Origin: Nonlabens ulvanivorans | GTDB lineage: Bacteria > Bacteroidota > Bacteroidia > Flavobacteriales > Flavobacteriaceae | Assembly: GCF_000732625.1 (NCBI RefSeq) | Contig: NZ_JPJI01000012.1 | Coordinates: 1 to 56,388, forward strand | Direction: 5' to 3' | Length of the DNA stretch: 56,388 nt | In this document: positions 18,101 through 28,451 of the stretch, in pieces | How positions within the stretch are numbered: position 1 is the stretch's first letter | How the letters are laid out: every line of letters begins with the position of its first letter | Program-made: the position numbers and the translations under genes | Notes under the pieces: model-generated | What the model saw: the letters and a program-made list of their open reading frames with translations, nothing else | Told to the model about the DNA's origin: nothing | The model's database searches: none

Positions 18101-18274
18101 TTTGTTCAAGGGGCTTCAGTTAATTTAGCTATTAATAATGTATTAACTTGGACTAATTACAACGGCTATAATCCTGAACTTGGAAATAGAGGTAGTGCGT
18201 TAACACCTGGATTGGATGATTTAAGATATCCTAATGATAGAGAAGTTATATTGGGATTAAGGGTTAACTTATAA
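15173..18274 (+). CDS. SusC-like TonB-dependent outer-membrane transporter
   Basis: A 1033-residue outer-membrane importer that moves oligosaccharides into the periplasm with TonB energy. Order: signal peptide ending ALHAQ, CarboxypepD_reg-like domain (about 35-115, ITGKIIGEDGEPL...DGNYSI), plug (about 125-240, with QGRVAGVQI, RVRGVSTFG, LYVVDGQQL and AIYGSKAANGVVIITTK), then the beta-barrel to a terminal Leu. I choose the ATG at 15173 because it opens a classic signal peptide; the frame from 15110 adds 21 residues with no such logic. susD follows 3 bp later. It is the only SusC in the window, so it probably serves the whole locus. Confidence 0.95.
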   Translation: MKQIFKVRLPLSMLSLFMAIMFSSFTTALHAQNTITGKIIGEDGEPLLAVNVFQKGTSVGTTTDIDGNYSINMVSSGEPVLIFSFVGYETKEILVGLETSINITLVEELESLDTVVIIGYQAVDREKVLGAVSTVKAKEIEKATPVQAFDAVQGRVAGVQILNNNGPGQGFDIRVRGVSTFGSGTSPLYVVDGQQLDNIDNLDPGDIASLEVLKDGATAAIYGSKAANGVVIITTKGGKTGKTRIDVTNITGFNSLVGDLRVVNTEERFLLERLRSGNPDNLTRLERDSLSLLRRNDFDLQDLLTRTAVRSQTNVAFSGGTEKVKYYWNTGFLREDGIVINSGFKRINTQLRLDFSPTKKFKFGTRNTITHQDKEGLTEGGIFTHLVERLPYLPLRNPDGSFTPTIGGRKNPLAFANLQKRDDRDWRIQTFNYAQYEILPKLTFKSTLGINFRYRKRDDFDTRLIANRFETGFDQGRVRQDLTYDIQQENFMNYNNKWNDHSFGAFAGMQFQRYVIENTDFRSREFANGYIETLNNANPGTITGDNNSNQRHNLYSLFGGFNYDYKNKYLLGATIRRDGSSRFGAQNKFGYFPSATLGWRASKEKFLEDSRVVNNLLFKASWGIVGNERIGNYLFTGVLEPGSAYAGISGIAPTRLGNPELSWEQTESINLGVDLGLFKNRLQLNLDFWQKTTTDLLATTPLPEESGFTGIIRNAGAVDNRGVDFNITGDIIDTEDFTWTSNFNIGYLQNKVTSLANGTEFFAGPNSSYVIREGESIGSIFGYDNLGVYQYDESNAYADNGTRLTPNFDQDGNFENYTLNGELYTGNVNQIRLSGRTLQGGDIIWNDINGDFLITADDRKILGNGLGTTYGGFSNDFRYKNFTVSVLFDYTLNVDIYSRWDELRNDFAAGSESPGPERIYGAWTQPGDDTVYPRLDRVPQNRLRPNSFFVTDGSFIKWRYIRFEYKFNEKLLSKLPFVQGASVNLAINNVLTWTNYNGYNPELGNRGSALTPGLDDLRYPNDREVILGLRVNL

Positions 18275-18277
18275 AAG

Positions 18278-19879
18278 ATGAACATTATGTTAAAATTAAA
18301 TAAAATGAAACTGTTTAAAACTTTTGCATATACAGGAATTATCTTATTCCTTTTTGCCTCATGTGAAGACTTAGTGGACGAAGACCCTATCAGTGAAATT
18401 GGAGAAAATAATTTTTATGCCAATAATGATGATTTATTAGCAGCGGTAATCTCTGGGTATGATGGAATGCAATCCTTTTATAGGGATCAATACTTTTTTT
18501 GGGGAGAATTTAGAGCAGATAATCATGCTCCTTCAAGTAACGTGAACGCTAATAACCAAGAGATAGCAGATAATGCAATCACGGAAGGTAATAGCGCAGC
18601 GCGCTGGCAAGATCTTTACCGAACAATTAGTCGTGCAAATAATGTTATTAAAAATGCTCCAGATGTCCCTAGTTTTGATGAAAACTTATTAGCTGAAGCA
18701 TTAGCCATGCGTGCTAAATGTTATTTTGATGCGATTCGTGTGTGGGGTGATGTTCCATTGTTTATTGAGCCTGTTGAGGTAATATCAGAAACGGCAAAAC
18801 CAGCCACTAATGCTGCCACCATTCTGAACGATGTGATAATCCCAGATATGATACTAGCTCAAGATTTGATGCAAATACCTTCAGACGATTTTAGATTTTC
18901 TAAATCTAGTATTTATGCATTACAAGCTGAGGTTTATGTTTACGCTGGTGATTACCCGAATGCGAAAATTGCAATTCAAAATTTAATGAATTTAGGAAGT
19001 CACAGTTTAGTGACTACACCGTTAGAATGGAGAGAACTTTTCTTTAATAGTAATGGAGATGCAGCTACTGATGACGCCTTGGACGGAAAAATTCAAGAAG
19101 GTTCAGAATTAATAATGTCCATCAGGTACAGTGTAGATGAAGAAGCCGGATCAGGAAATCTTAATAGATCTGCAATTGCTCAACTATTCCGTGGTGGAGT
19201 TCCACAATTTTTGATGTCTGAGGAAATTGAAAATAAATGGATCAACAGATTCCCAACTGATTCTGTAGATTGGGAAACAAAATATCCATCTACAGACCCA
19301 GCTCTAACAAGAACCGTAATTGAACCAGATGGTATGGGCGGTACAGTTGAGGTGCAAAGATTTAATTATGGAGATTGGAGATATTTTTATTCACGTCAAG
19401 GTGGTTATGATGGATTAGGTTCAATCTCGATTGGTCAAGCCAAAACTGGTAAATGGGGAGATTCTGTTTTTCCATCAAATGAAGATATCACTGACGTGGT
19501 TGTATATCGTTATGCTGATATGCTATTATTATTAGCTGAAATTGAGCATGAATTAAATCCAACTGATGCTGCTACACCCTTAGGGATTATTAATCAACTT
19601 AGAACTGCTAGACAATTACCTCAAGTGACACTGGCGGAGTTTGGAGCAACACCAGATGAAAGATTGGATTATATTTTAGTAGAACGTCAGTTAGAATTAT
19701 ACGGTGAAGCAAAAAGATGGTGGGATTTATTAAGGAATGATAAAGCTATTCAAACAATGACACCTATTCTTCAAGCTAGAGGTGTGACCGTGCCGTTAAC
19801 TCAAGATCGACTAAAGTGGCCTATCTTTTTTGAGCACCTTATTGAGAATCCACAATTAAATCAAAATTCAGGTTATTAA
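18278..19879 (+). CDS. SusD-like surface glycan-binding lipoprotein
   Basis: A 533-residue SusD/RagB family lipoprotein that caps SusC and captures oligosaccharides at the cell surface. Seen: lipobox FLFASC followed by acidic EDLVDEDP, an early NNFYANNDDLLAAVISGYDGMQ segment, RWQDLYRTISRANNVIKNAP, and a C-terminal RQLELYGEAKRWWDLLRND, all typical of SusD. Three in-frame ATGs (18278, 18287, 18305) precede the signal, and the sequence alone does not decide the start. It is coupled to susC (3 bp gap) and followed by a third lipoprotein gene. Confidence 0.95.
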   Translation: MNIMLKLNKMKLFKTFAYTGIILFLFASCEDLVDEDPISEIGENNFYANNDDLLAAVISGYDGMQSFYRDQYFFWGEFRADNHAPSSNVNANNQEIADNAITEGNSAARWQDLYRTISRANNVIKNAPDVPSFDENLLAEALAMRAKCYFDAIRVWGDVPLFIEPVEVISETAKPATNAATILNDVIIPDMILAQDLMQIPSDDFRFSKSSIYALQAEVYVYAGDYPNAKIAIQNLMNLGSHSLVTTPLEWRELFFNSNGDAATDDALDGKIQEGSELIMSIRYSVDEEAGSGNLNRSAIAQLFRGGVPQFLMSEEIENKWINRFPTDSVDWETKYPSTDPALTRTVIEPDGMGGTVEVQRFNYGDWRYFYSRQGGYDGLGSISIGQAKTGKWGDSVFPSNEDITDVVVYRYADMLLLLAEIEHELNPTDAATPLGIINQLRTARQLPQVTLAEFGATPDERLDYILVERQLELYGEAKRWWDLLRNDKAIQTMTPILQARGVTVPLTQDRLKWPIFFEHLIENPQLNQNSGY

Positions 19880-19891
19880 AAAAAGTAAAAA

Positions 19892-20662
19892 ATGAAAACA
19901 GTTGTTAAAATTAAGATTACAGTTCTACTTTTCGCTACTATACTTTTTAGTTCATGCGAATTGGAATTACAAGACAATTATGATTTCCAAAGCAGTGCTG
20001 TCTTTGAAGAGCCATTTGGAGAAATTACAGCATATGAATTTCTTCAGCAATTTACCACTCCAGTGACTGAAGATGATAACTACAATCCTGAGCACTTCAA
20101 TTATATGGAGGCGGCAATAAGAAAAGCGGGAATGGTAGATGAATTCAATCAAACAGCAGATACGTTAAGAACATATTTACTTCTTAATAATAATGCTTTT
20201 GTAGGAAATGGAGATGTTATACAAATTGTTACTGGTAGTGCAGCAACACGTGAAACCGTTTTAGATAATGCTGGAAATCCTGTTCTAGATGCAGATGGTA
20301 ATGAAGTGACAGTACTTTTAACTCCAGATGAAGTTATGGAAAGAGTTGATACACCTGAAGAGTTAGAAAAACTAAGAACCTTGTTAAATTATCACATTAC
20401 AATGGATTATGTTGACCAAGTTCCCACCCTAGCTGTAACTCAGGCTTGGTATACATTCCAGACTTTGATTCCTGGCGTTGACGGAACCATCTCGTACAAA
20501 AGAGATGATGATTGGGACGTACAGATTAATGGTAGTGGTTCACCTATGCCAGCATCAGCAAGAACAGGTGGTTGGACAGAAAATGTCAGAAATCACAATT
20601 ATGTTTTCAATAATGGTTTAGGTCATATTATAGCTGATCCAGTAAGAAATCAGCCTTATTAA
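19892..20662 (+). CDS. Surface lipoprotein in the SusE position, possibly fasciclin-like
   Basis: A 256-residue lipoprotein (lipobox LFSSC, Cys22, followed by ELELQD) encoded 12 bp after susD, where surface glycan-binding proteins usually sit. The middle has a fasciclin-like feel: YMEAAIRKAGMVDEFN, LRTYLLLNNNAFVG, and LEKLRTLLNYHITMDYV resemble FAS1 strands. I see no catalytic motif. It is probably a glycan-binding partner of SusC/SusD, but neither the fold nor the ligand is certain. A strong terminator follows its stop by about 40 bp, so it ends this operon. Confidence 0.7.
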   Translation: MKTVVKIKITVLLFATILFSSCELELQDNYDFQSSAVFEEPFGEITAYEFLQQFTTPVTEDDNYNPEHFNYMEAAIRKAGMVDEFNQTADTLRTYLLLNNNAFVGNGDVIQIVTGSAATRETVLDNAGNPVLDADGNEVTVLLTPDEVMERVDTPEELEKLRTLLNYHITMDYVDQVPTLAVTQAWYTFQTLIPGVDGTISYKRDDDWDVQINGSGSPMPASARTGGWTENVRNHNYVFNNGLGHIIADPVRNQPY

Positions 20663-20700
20663 TGATGGATTAAGATTTAGCCAATACGATGATTAGGATA

Positions 20701-20741
20701 AAATCCTTTTACTACACATGATGTAGTGAAGGGATTTTTTT
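20701..20741 (+). terminator. Rho-independent terminator after the sus operon
   Basis: A stem of about 15 bp with G-U pairs (AATCCTTTTACTACA against TGTAGTGAAGGGATT), a 5-nt loop and a run of T. It lies about 40 bp after the third lipoprotein gene. Confidence 0.8.
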
Positions 20742-20855
20742 GTGAATATCTCTATTCTTGATAATCATAATCTTCCAATTGGTGTTATAATATCACAAAT
20801 GAAGAACTCCACAATTTACTAGTAATTTGCGATACTCACTGATGGTAAATTCTCC

Positions 20856-20869
20856 GCTTTCGCGAAAGC
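20856..20869. repeat. GCTTTCGCGAAAGC palindrome, copy 1 (intergenic)
   Basis: A perfect 14-bp palindrome. There are six copies in the window. No T-run follows, so it is not a typical terminator. Confidence 0.85.
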
Positions 20870-21113
20870 ATTATAAATACTAAATTGTCTTTCAAAATGA
20901 ACTTTTAAAAAATAAAACATTAGGAAGATCTGTATTTTGGATGTAGAAAATTATATAATATTTAATGTTACTAGGAGCTTACATCTAACATGGAAACGAT
21001 TTAATTTCAGATTCTAAAAATGTTCCCTTCAATTTTGATATTGAGTTTTATTCTTATGCCATATTTTTAACTGCTTTCATCTCAGATTTTTGTGTTTTTA
21101 TAGAAGTAATCCT

Positions 21114-21158
21114 CAGGATAGAACAGGATAGAGCTTGTGACATATATTTTTATTTTTA
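21114..21158 (+). promoter_or_regulatory. Locus promoter element (for sulfatase-GH78, GH3, GH105)
   Basis: Two identical half-sites CAGGATA with spacer gaa, then 20 bp and TATTTTTA in the -7 position. It ends 60 bp before the ATG at 21219. Confidence 0.75.
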
Positions 21159-21218
21159 TTAATTAAGAGTTTTGGCAGTTCTTGTTTAAGTTTATCTAAT
21201 AATTAATTCCTCTGACAT

Positions 21219-24200
21219 ATGTGTAAACCGTTTTATTTCCTAGTAATATTTTGTTTGTTTTATGTGTCACATACTGCAATAGCACAAGATGATACCGTTG
21301 GAGAAAAGCCTAATATTATTTTTATACTTACTGATGACCAGCGTTTTGACGCTATAGGTTATGCTGGTAATAAATATGTTGAAACTCCAGAAATGGATGG
21401 TTTAGCACAAGCTGGGACTTATTTTAAAACAGCTATAGTTACTACACCTATTTGTGCTGCAAGTAGAGCTAGTATTTTAACAGGTTTACACGAGCGAGCG
21501 CACAATTTTAATTTTCAAACGGGTAATGTACGAGAAGAATACATGGAGAACTCATATCCTAGATTGTTAAAGGATAATGGGTATTACACTGGGTTTTATG
21601 GTAAATATGGAGTGCGTTATAACGATCTAGATAAGCAATTTGATGAATACGAATCCTATGATAGAAATAATAGGTTCAAGGATAGAAGAGGATATTATTA
21701 TAAAACCATAGACAACGACACGGTGCATTTAACACGTTACACCGGACAGAAAGCCTTAGATTTTATCGATAATAATGCTTCTAATGATAAACCGTTCTGT
21801 TTATCATTAAGTTTTAGTGCGCCACATGCTCATGATCCTGCAGAGGATCAGTACTTCTGGCAGTCTGAAATGGACGATATGTTAGCGAGTACAAAAATGC
21901 CTGATCCAGAGTTAGATGATGATAAATATTTTGATGCGCAACCAGAAATTGTAAAAAAAGGCTTTAATAGATTGCGATGGACATGGAGATACGATACTCC
22001 AGAGAAATATCAGCACAGTGTAAAAGGATATTATAGAATGATTTCTGGTGTAGACTTAGAAATTAAAAAAATTAGAGAAAAACTTAAGGCTAATGGTCTA
22101 GATAAGAATACGGTTATCATCGTTATGGGAGATAACGGTTATTTCCTAGGAGAACGTCAGATGGCAGGTAAATGGTTAATGTATGATAACTCTATACGTG
22201 TACCATTAATTGTTTTTGATCCAAGAGTAGATAAGCATCAGGATATAAATGAAATGGTTCTCAATATAGATGTTCCTCAGACTATTGTTGATTTAGCAGG
22301 ATTAAGAGCACCAGAGTCATGGCAAGGGAAAAGTTTATTACCTATCGTGCAACAGGAAACCAATACCATTGCTAGAGATACTGTACTTATTGAGCATATT
22401 TGGGATTTTGAAAATATTGCTCCTAGTGAAGGTGTACGTACAGAAGAATGGAAGTTTTTTAGATATGTAAACGACAAATCCATTGAGGAACTTTACAATT
22501 TAAAGAAAGACCCTAAAGAAACTAAAAATTTAATAGGAAAGAAAAAATACAAAGCTGTTGCAGATAAACTTCGTAAGAAACTAGACGAATTAATAAAGAA
22601 AAACAGTAACGAGTATAGAGCAGCGCCAACGGATCTAACAGTAGAGTTAATAAGAGAACCAGCTTCAGATGTAAAAATTTTTGATCTTAAGCCAGAGTTT
22701 GGGTGGACTGTTCCATTAGGTTCTAAGTTTCAAGGAGCTTACCAGATATTAGTGGCTTCAAATAAAACTGATATTGATAATAATAATGGCGATGTATGGG
22801 ATAGTGGGCGAGTAGCCTCTGCAAAATCTACAGATGTGGAATATGCTGGAAACCCTTTACAAATAGGGAAAACATATTACTGGAAAGTTAGAATCTGGGA
22901 ACAAGAAAATCGTTTAGTTGATTATTCTGAAGCACAAAAGTTTACTACCGGAAAACCAGATGATTATATCATTTCAACAGAAAATAAATATGAGGTTGAT
23001 AGAGTAAAGCCAGTACTTTTTGAAAACAGAGGTGATTTTTACTTTATGGATTTTGGTAAGGCAGCATTTGCAACGATAGATTTTAATTATGTAGCTCAAG
23101 ATCCTCACACGCTTACCTTTAGAATAGGAGAAATGGTAGATGATAATGGGAATGTAAATAGAACTCCACCTGCAAAAAGTAATATACGCTATCAACAAAT
23201 TACGATAGATGTAAAGCCTGGGAAAACGAAATACCAAATCGAAATTAATCCAGTTCCAGACAAACGTATGAAAGGACCTAGTAAAGCGATTCCTTTACCA
23301 GAAGGATTTCCAGTGCTACAACCTTTTAGATATGCTGAAGTTGAAGGAGCAAAAGGAGCTTTAAAAGCAGCAGATTTTGAACAGTTAAGACATACCAGTT
23401 TTTGGGATGATCATGCAAGTAGTTTTAAAAGTAATAATGATATTCTAAATCAAGTATGGGATTTTTCTAAATACTCTATTAAAGCAACAACTTTTAATGG
23501 ATTGTATGTAGATGGAGATAGAGAGCGTATTCCCTATGAAGCAGACGCTTATCTAAATCAATTAAGCCACTATACCACCGACAGAGAGTTTGCGATGGCT
23601 AGACGCACCATTGAGTATTTTATGGAGCATCCTACATGGCCTACAGAATGGCAACAGCACGTTGCGCTTTTGATTTATGCAGATTACATGTATACAGGAA
23701 ATACAGAGTTAATTGAGCGTTATTATGAGCGGTTAAAGCATAAAACGCTGTATGAACTTTCTAATGAAGATGGCTTAATTACCTCTACCAAGGTTACTGA
23801 AGAATTTATGTATAAACTAGGTTTTAAGCCTGGTTATAAAAAGCCATTAACAGATATTGTAGACTGGCCGTCCAAGAATTTTGCAGGAAGTAAAACTAAA
23901 GGTGAACGTGATGGTTTTGTATTTAGACCATATAGCACGGTTATTAATTCATTCTTTTATGAGAATATGAAAATTATGACTGAGTTTGCAACCATACTAG
24001 GTAAGACAGAAGAAGCTTTAGATTTTGAATATAGAGCAGCAAAGGCAAAAAAGGCAGTTAATGAACAAATGTTTGACAAAGAACGTGGTATTTATGTAGA
24101 TGGAATAGGTACAGATCATGCCTCTCTACACGCAAATATGATGCCTCTAGCATTTGGACTTGTTCCAGAAGAACACTATGAATCTGTAGTAGAATTTGTG

Positions 24201-24752
24201 AAATCCAGAGGAATGGCATGTAGCGTTTATGGGGCACAATTTTTAATGGATGGCTTGTACAATGCAGGAGAAGAAGATTATGCACTAGAATTGCTGGCTA
24301 GTAAAGCTAAAAGAAGTTGGTACAATATGATCCGTGTAGGCTCAACAATTAGTTTAGAGGCTTGGGATTATGAGTATAAAGTTAATTTAGATTGGAATCA
24401 TGCATGGGGCGCTGCACCAGCTAATGTAATCCCTAGAGGCTTATGGGGAATTAAACCTCAAACCGCAGGATTTGGTGTTGCTACCATTAAACCTCAAATG
24501 AGTATATTAAAAAATAGCGAGATAGAAGTACCTACTGTAAGAGGTACTATCAAAGCAAAATATACCTATAACGGTAAAAGATTACAAACTTATGAAATCG
24601 AAATACCTGGTAATATGGTGGCTGAGTTCTCATTAAATGATTTAGATGGAAAGGACTTAATTCATAATGGGGAGAAAGTGCCGTCTGCTTTTGATTACAT
24701 TAGACTAGCTCCTGGAAAGCACGTTATTCAACTTAAAATAAATTCCTTTTAA
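21219..24752 (+). CDS. Bifunctional S1 sulfatase - GH78 alpha-L-rhamnosidase fusion
   Basis: A 1177-residue exported protein (signal peptide ending HTAIAQ) with two catalytic parts. Residues about 29-470 are an S1 sulfatase: [11 protein letters not shown] metal site, CAASR with Cys79 as the formylglycine precursor, and [15 protein letters not shown]. Residues about 475-1177 are GH78-like: Fn3-type domain (FGWTV...AYQILVAS), a beta domain, and an (alpha/alpha)6 region whose acid loop reads [12 protein letters not shown] (Asp765 to Asp776). Formosa agariphila has an S1_25-GH78 protein of the same design, so desulfation of terminal rhamnose-3-sulfate followed by release of rhamnose is likely. 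It heads a unit with GH3 and GH105. Confidence 0.9.
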   Translation: MCKPFYFLVIFCLFYVSHTAIAQDDTVGEKPNIIFILTDDQRFDAIGYAGNKYVETPEMDGLAQAGTYFKTAIVTTPICAASRASILTGLHERAHNFNFQTGNVREEYMENSYPRLLKDNGYYTGFYGKYGVRYNDLDKQFDEYESYDRNNRFKDRRGYYYKTIDNDTVHLTRYTGQKALDFIDNNASNDKPFCLSLSFSAPHAHDPAEDQYFWQSEMDDMLASTKMPDPELDDDKYFDAQPEIVKKGFNRLRWTWRYDTPEKYQHSVKGYYRMISGVDLEIKKIREKLKANGLDKNTVIIVMGDNGYFLGERQMAGKWLMYDNSIRVPLIVFDPRVDKHQDINEMVLNIDVPQTIVDLAGLRAPESWQGKSLLPIVQQETNTIARDTVLIEHIWDFENIAPSEGVRTEEWKFFRYVNDKSIEELYNLKKDPKETKNLIGKKKYKAVADKLRKKLDELIKKNSNEYRAAPTDLTVELIREPASDVKIFDLKPEFGWTVPLGSKFQGAYQILVASNKTDIDNNNGDVWDSGRVASAKSTDVEYAGNPLQIGKTYYWKVRIWEQENRLVDYSEAQKFTTGKPDDYIISTENKYEVDRVKPVLFENRGDFYFMDFGKAAFATIDFNYVAQDPHTLTFRIGEMVDDNGNVNRTPPAKSNIRYQQITIDVKPGKTKYQIEINPVPDKRMKGPSKAIPLPEGFPVLQPFRYAEVEGAKGALKAADFEQLRHTSFWDDHASSFKSNNDILNQVWDFSKYSIKATTFNGLYVDGDRERIPYEADAYLNQLSHYTTDREFAMARRTIEYFMEHPTWPTEWQQHVALLIYADYMYTGNTELIERYYERLKHKTLYELSNEDGLITSTKVTEEFMYKLGFKPGYKKPLTDIVDWPSKNFAGSKTKGERDGFVFRPYSTVINSFFYENMKIMTEFATILGKTEEALDFEYRAAKAKKAVNEQMFDKERGIYVDGIGTDHASLHANMMPLAFGLVPEEHYESVVEFVKSRGMACSVYGAQFLMDGLYNAGEEDYALELLASKAKRSWYNMIRVGSTISLEAWDYEYKVNLDWNHAWGAAPANVIPRGLWGIKPQTAGFGVATIKPQMSILKNSEIEVPTVRGTIKAKYTYNGKRLQTYEIEIPGNMVAEFSLNDLDGKDLIHNGEKVPSAFDYIRLAPGKHVIQLKINSF

Positions 24753-24919
24753 GCAAAAAACATCTATCTGTTTGTATACACCACGTTTTAACTTAAATAT
24801 GATCTTTAAGGAAAAATTTCTTCTGGAATTCAATAGTGATATTAAGAAGATTAATGGCTCGTATTTATATTTCAATGCAGTGCATGAATGAGATAAACTT
24901 ATCATAAAAGTAAAGACCA

Positions 24920-27184
24920 ATGAAGAAATTAATTTTTTTAGCAGCACTTTTAATCGTAGTGTCATGTAATACTCAACAATCTAGCTCTAATGATTATAAA
25001 GATGGTTCTTTATCAATTGATGAACGAGTAGAAGCATTACTTTCAAAATTATCTATTGAAGAGAAAGTAGCACAAATGAGAATTTTTCATGCCAATATCG
25101 GTACTAAACCAGATGAAAACGGCAATTTGAAACTTTCTAAAAAAGTTATTGAAAAACTAAAACTAGGAATTGCAGGAATTAAAAATCCAGGCGAGCATAT
25201 TGATCCTGTTGCAGCTGCAAAATTAAATAACGAACTTCAAAAATATATTATCGAGAATAATCGATGGGGCATTCCAGCATTGTTTGTGACGGAATCTTAC
25301 AATGGTGTAGATGCAGAAGGTTGTACCAAATTTGGCCGTCCTATGACATCTGCAGCATCATTTAACCCAGAATTAGTGCAACGTCAGTGGGATGTAGTAG
25401 GTAGAGAAGCACGATTGAGAGGTATGCACATGTGTCACTCGCCAGAGGCAGATATTGTACGTGATCCTCGATTTGGTAGAATGAGTGAAGCGTTTGGTGA
25501 AGATACTTATCTGACAACACAAATGGTAGTTAGTGCAATTAAAGGTGTGCAAGGTGATTATGAAGGACTGGGAAAAGGAACGCATATCGGTGCGGTTGCA
25601 AAACATTTTGCAGGATATGGACAAGTGCTAGGTGGCTCTAACTTTGCTGCGATCGAGATCTCTGAAAGAACACTTATCGATGAAATTTATCCGCCGTTTG
25701 AGGCCGCTGTAAAGGAAGCTAATACGTTGGGAATTATGGCTTCACATGGAGATTTAAATGGTGTTGCGAGTCATGGTAATCCAGAATTATTAACCGGTGT
25801 GCTTCGCGATCAATGGGGATTTGAAGGTTATGTAGTATCTGATTCTAATGATATTGCACGATTATTTTATTTTATGAAAGTAGCTGAAAGTCCAGAAGCC
25901 GCAGCTCAAATGGGTCTAGAAGCTGGAATTGATATCGATTTATATGCAGAGGATTCTTATTCATATTTACCAGAAATGGTAAAGAATAATCCGGATTTAG
26001 AAGAGTTAATCGACCGTTCAGTACGTCGTGTATTAAGAACAAAATTCATTTTAGGATTATTTGATAATCCATATATCGATATTGAAGAAACTAAAAAAGG
26101 TGTTCGATCTGCTGCATCATTGGAACTGGCAAAAGAGTCGGATTTAGAATCTATTATTTTATTAAAAAATGAAAATAAAACCTTGCCTTTAAGCAAGGAA
26201 AAATCAACTAAAGTAGCACTTTTAGGACCTTTATTGAAGGAGAATACGAAAGAGATGTTTGAGTCAGTTTCAGGTCCGAATATTAAGTTTGTTGCAGAAA
26301 AAGGTTTTCAGTTAACTAATGAAAAAGGTGGTGCGCCAGAATTGTTAGAAAGAGACCCAAAGGCGATTGCTAAATTAGTAAACACAGCAAAATCTGCTGA
26401 TGTAATTGTTTTGTTTCTTGGAGGTGACAAGTTTACCGCTAAGGAAGCATATTTTAGTAATAGTACCTTAGGAGATAGAGCTACGATTGATCCAGTTGGT
26501 CCACAAAATGAGCTGGTAGAAAAAATCAAAACGTTAGGCAAACCAGTAATTGTAGTCTTAAAACATAGAAGAACACTGTCTATTAATACCATAGCTTCAG
26601 AAGCAGATGCGATCCTAGATACTTGGGATTTAAGTGAATTTGGAGATGAATCTACAGCTAAGATTATTTTTGGTGATGTGTCTCCTTCAGGTAAATCTCC
26701 AGTGACTATTCCAAGATCCATAGGTCAGTTGCCTTATCACTATAGCATGAAAGAGATTAATTATAAAAAAGAATATTTATTCTTAGGAAAAGGACCATTG
26801 TATCCTTTTGGTCATGGTTTAAGCTATGGCGATTTTGAATATTCTAATATCTCAATTTCTAGTGGAGAAATAACTCGAGAAACAGAGCTTACGGTGAGCG
26901 TTAAAGTAACTAACAATGGTAACATAAAAGCTAAAGAAGTAGTTCAAATGTATATTAAAGATGAGATAGGTTCTGTTACTAGACCAGATAAAGAACTTAA
27001 AGGCTTTGAAAAAATAGAATTAGATGCTGGCGAAAGCAAAACAGTCACATTTACCATCACTCCTAAAATGTTAGAGTTCACAGGGATTTCTATGAAGAAA
27101 GTGTTAGAAGCCGGAGATTACACCGTTAAATTGGGGACTTCTTCTCAAGATTATTTGGAAACCACATTCAAATTAAAAAAATAG
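24920..27184 (+). CDS. GH3 family glycosidase lipoprotein (divergent)
   Basis: A 754-residue GH3 enzyme with lipobox VVSC. Order: TIM barrel (about 35-370), alpha/beta sandwich (about 390-620), Fn3-like C-terminal domain (about 650-750). Asp308 in VVSDSND is the expected nucleophile; KHFAGYG and RDPRFGR...EAFGEDTYL are present. Two usually conserved stretches differ from its paralogue at 40935: the NGRPL loop reads KHRRTL and the ETWYLG loop reads DTWDLSEFG. Substrate specificity, or even activity, may therefore differ. Beta-xylosidase or beta-glucosidase are the usual GH3 options, and xylose removal from ulvan oligomers would fit. It precedes GH105 by 7 bp. Confidence 0.88.
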
Positions 27185-27191
27185 ATTTACA

Positions 27192-28325
27192 ATGAATAAA
27201 TCAATCTTATTACTGGTTACTTTATTAAGCCTTTATAGTTGTACTGATACTGAAAAAACACCATTAGAGGAGAAGGATGTTTTTAATGAAGATTATATAA
27301 AAACTTCTATGATAAAAGCACTAGAGTGGCAAGAAGCACACCCTATTTTTGCTATACATCCTACAGACTGGACTAATGGTGCATACTATACAGGTGTTGC
27401 AAGAGCACATCATACGACTAAAAACATGATGTATATGGCTGCGTTAAAAAATCAAGCAGTGGCTAATAATTGGCAACCATACACACGTTTGTATCATGCT
27501 GATGATGTCGCTATTTCATATAGCTATTTGTATGTAGCTGAAAACGAAAAACGAAGGAATTTTTCAGATTTAGAGCCTACGAAAAAGTTTTTAGATACAC
27601 ATTTGTATGAGGATAATGCTTGGAAAGCAGGAACTAATAGAAGTAAAGAAGACAAAACCATTTTATGGTGGTGGTGTGATGCTTTATTTATGGCACCACC
27701 TGTAATTAATTTGTATGCAAAACAGTCAGAGCAACCTGAGTATCTAGACGAAATGCACAAATATTATATGGAAACCTATAACAGATTGTATGATAAAGAA
27801 GAAAAGTTATTTGCAAGAGATTCAAGATTTGTTTGGGACGGTGATGATGAAGACAAAAAAGAACCAAATGGTGAAAAAGTATTTTGGTCTAGAGGAAATG
27901 GATGGGTAATCGGCGGTTTAGCATTATTGCTAGAGGATATGCCAGAAGACTACAAGCATAGAGATTTCTACGTGAACTTGTATAAAGAAATGGCTAGTAG
28001 AATATTAGAAATTCAACCAGAAGATGGTTTATGGAGAACAAGTTTGTTAAGTCCAGAATCTTACGATCACGGTGAGGTTAGTGGTAGTGCTTTCCATACT
28101 TTTGCTTTGGCTTGGGGAATTAATAAAGGTTTAATAGATAAAAAATATACACCTGCCGTTAAGAAAGCGTGGAAAGCTATGGCTAATTGTCAGCATGATG
28201 ATGGTCGTGTAGGTTGGGTACAAAACATAGGTGCTTTTCCAGAGCCAGCTTCTAAGGATAGTTATCAGAATTTTGGAACTGGAGCTTTTTTGTTAGCTGG
28301 AAGTGAAATTCTAAAAATGAGATAA
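27192..28325 (+). CDS. GH105 unsaturated uronyl hydrolase
   Basis: A 377-residue lipoprotein (lipobox LYSC, Cys17) of the (alpha/alpha)6-barrel family GH105. The enzyme hydrates the 4,5 double bond of a terminal unsaturated uronate and so releases it as 5-keto-4-deoxyuronate, the KduI substrate. Seen: [41 protein letters not shown] with Asp163 in the catalytic position, and [11 protein letters not shown]. Length is normal. It completes the chain from lyase products to the kdu genes at the window start. A broader GH88/GH105 uncertainty is small. Confidence 0.93.
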
Positions 28326-28371
28326 TGTTATTCAATCAATTAGACAAATTATAGTGTATTTCCGTTAAAAT

Positions 28372-28416
28372 CAGCATAGTTCAGGATGGTGTTTTTTAAA
28401 GATTTATTCATCTTTA
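28372..28416 (+). promoter_or_regulatory. Locus promoter element (for PL28 ulvan lyase)
   Basis: Half-sites CAGCATA and CAGGATG, spacer gtt, then 20 bp and CATCTTTA. It lies across the apparent longer start at 28386, which supports the ATG at 28452 as the true start. Confidence 0.7.
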
Positions 28417-28451
28417 AATCTTTAATTAAAGGATCTTTATATTCAGGACAC

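Larger units (their letters stand above)
20663..21218. other. Intergenic region (556 bp) between the sus operon and the sulfatase-GH78 gene
   Basis: It contains a terminator (20701-20741), one GCTTTCGCGAAAGC palindrome (20856-20869) and one promoter element (21114-21158). I see no coding sequence in the remainder, which is AT-rich and stop-rich in the frames I checked by eye. Confidence 0.75.

Noticed and set aside
20856-20869. GCTTTCGCGAAAGC palindromes considered as transcription terminators.
   Set aside because: No T-run follows, the palindrome has almost no loop, and two copies lie inside genes.
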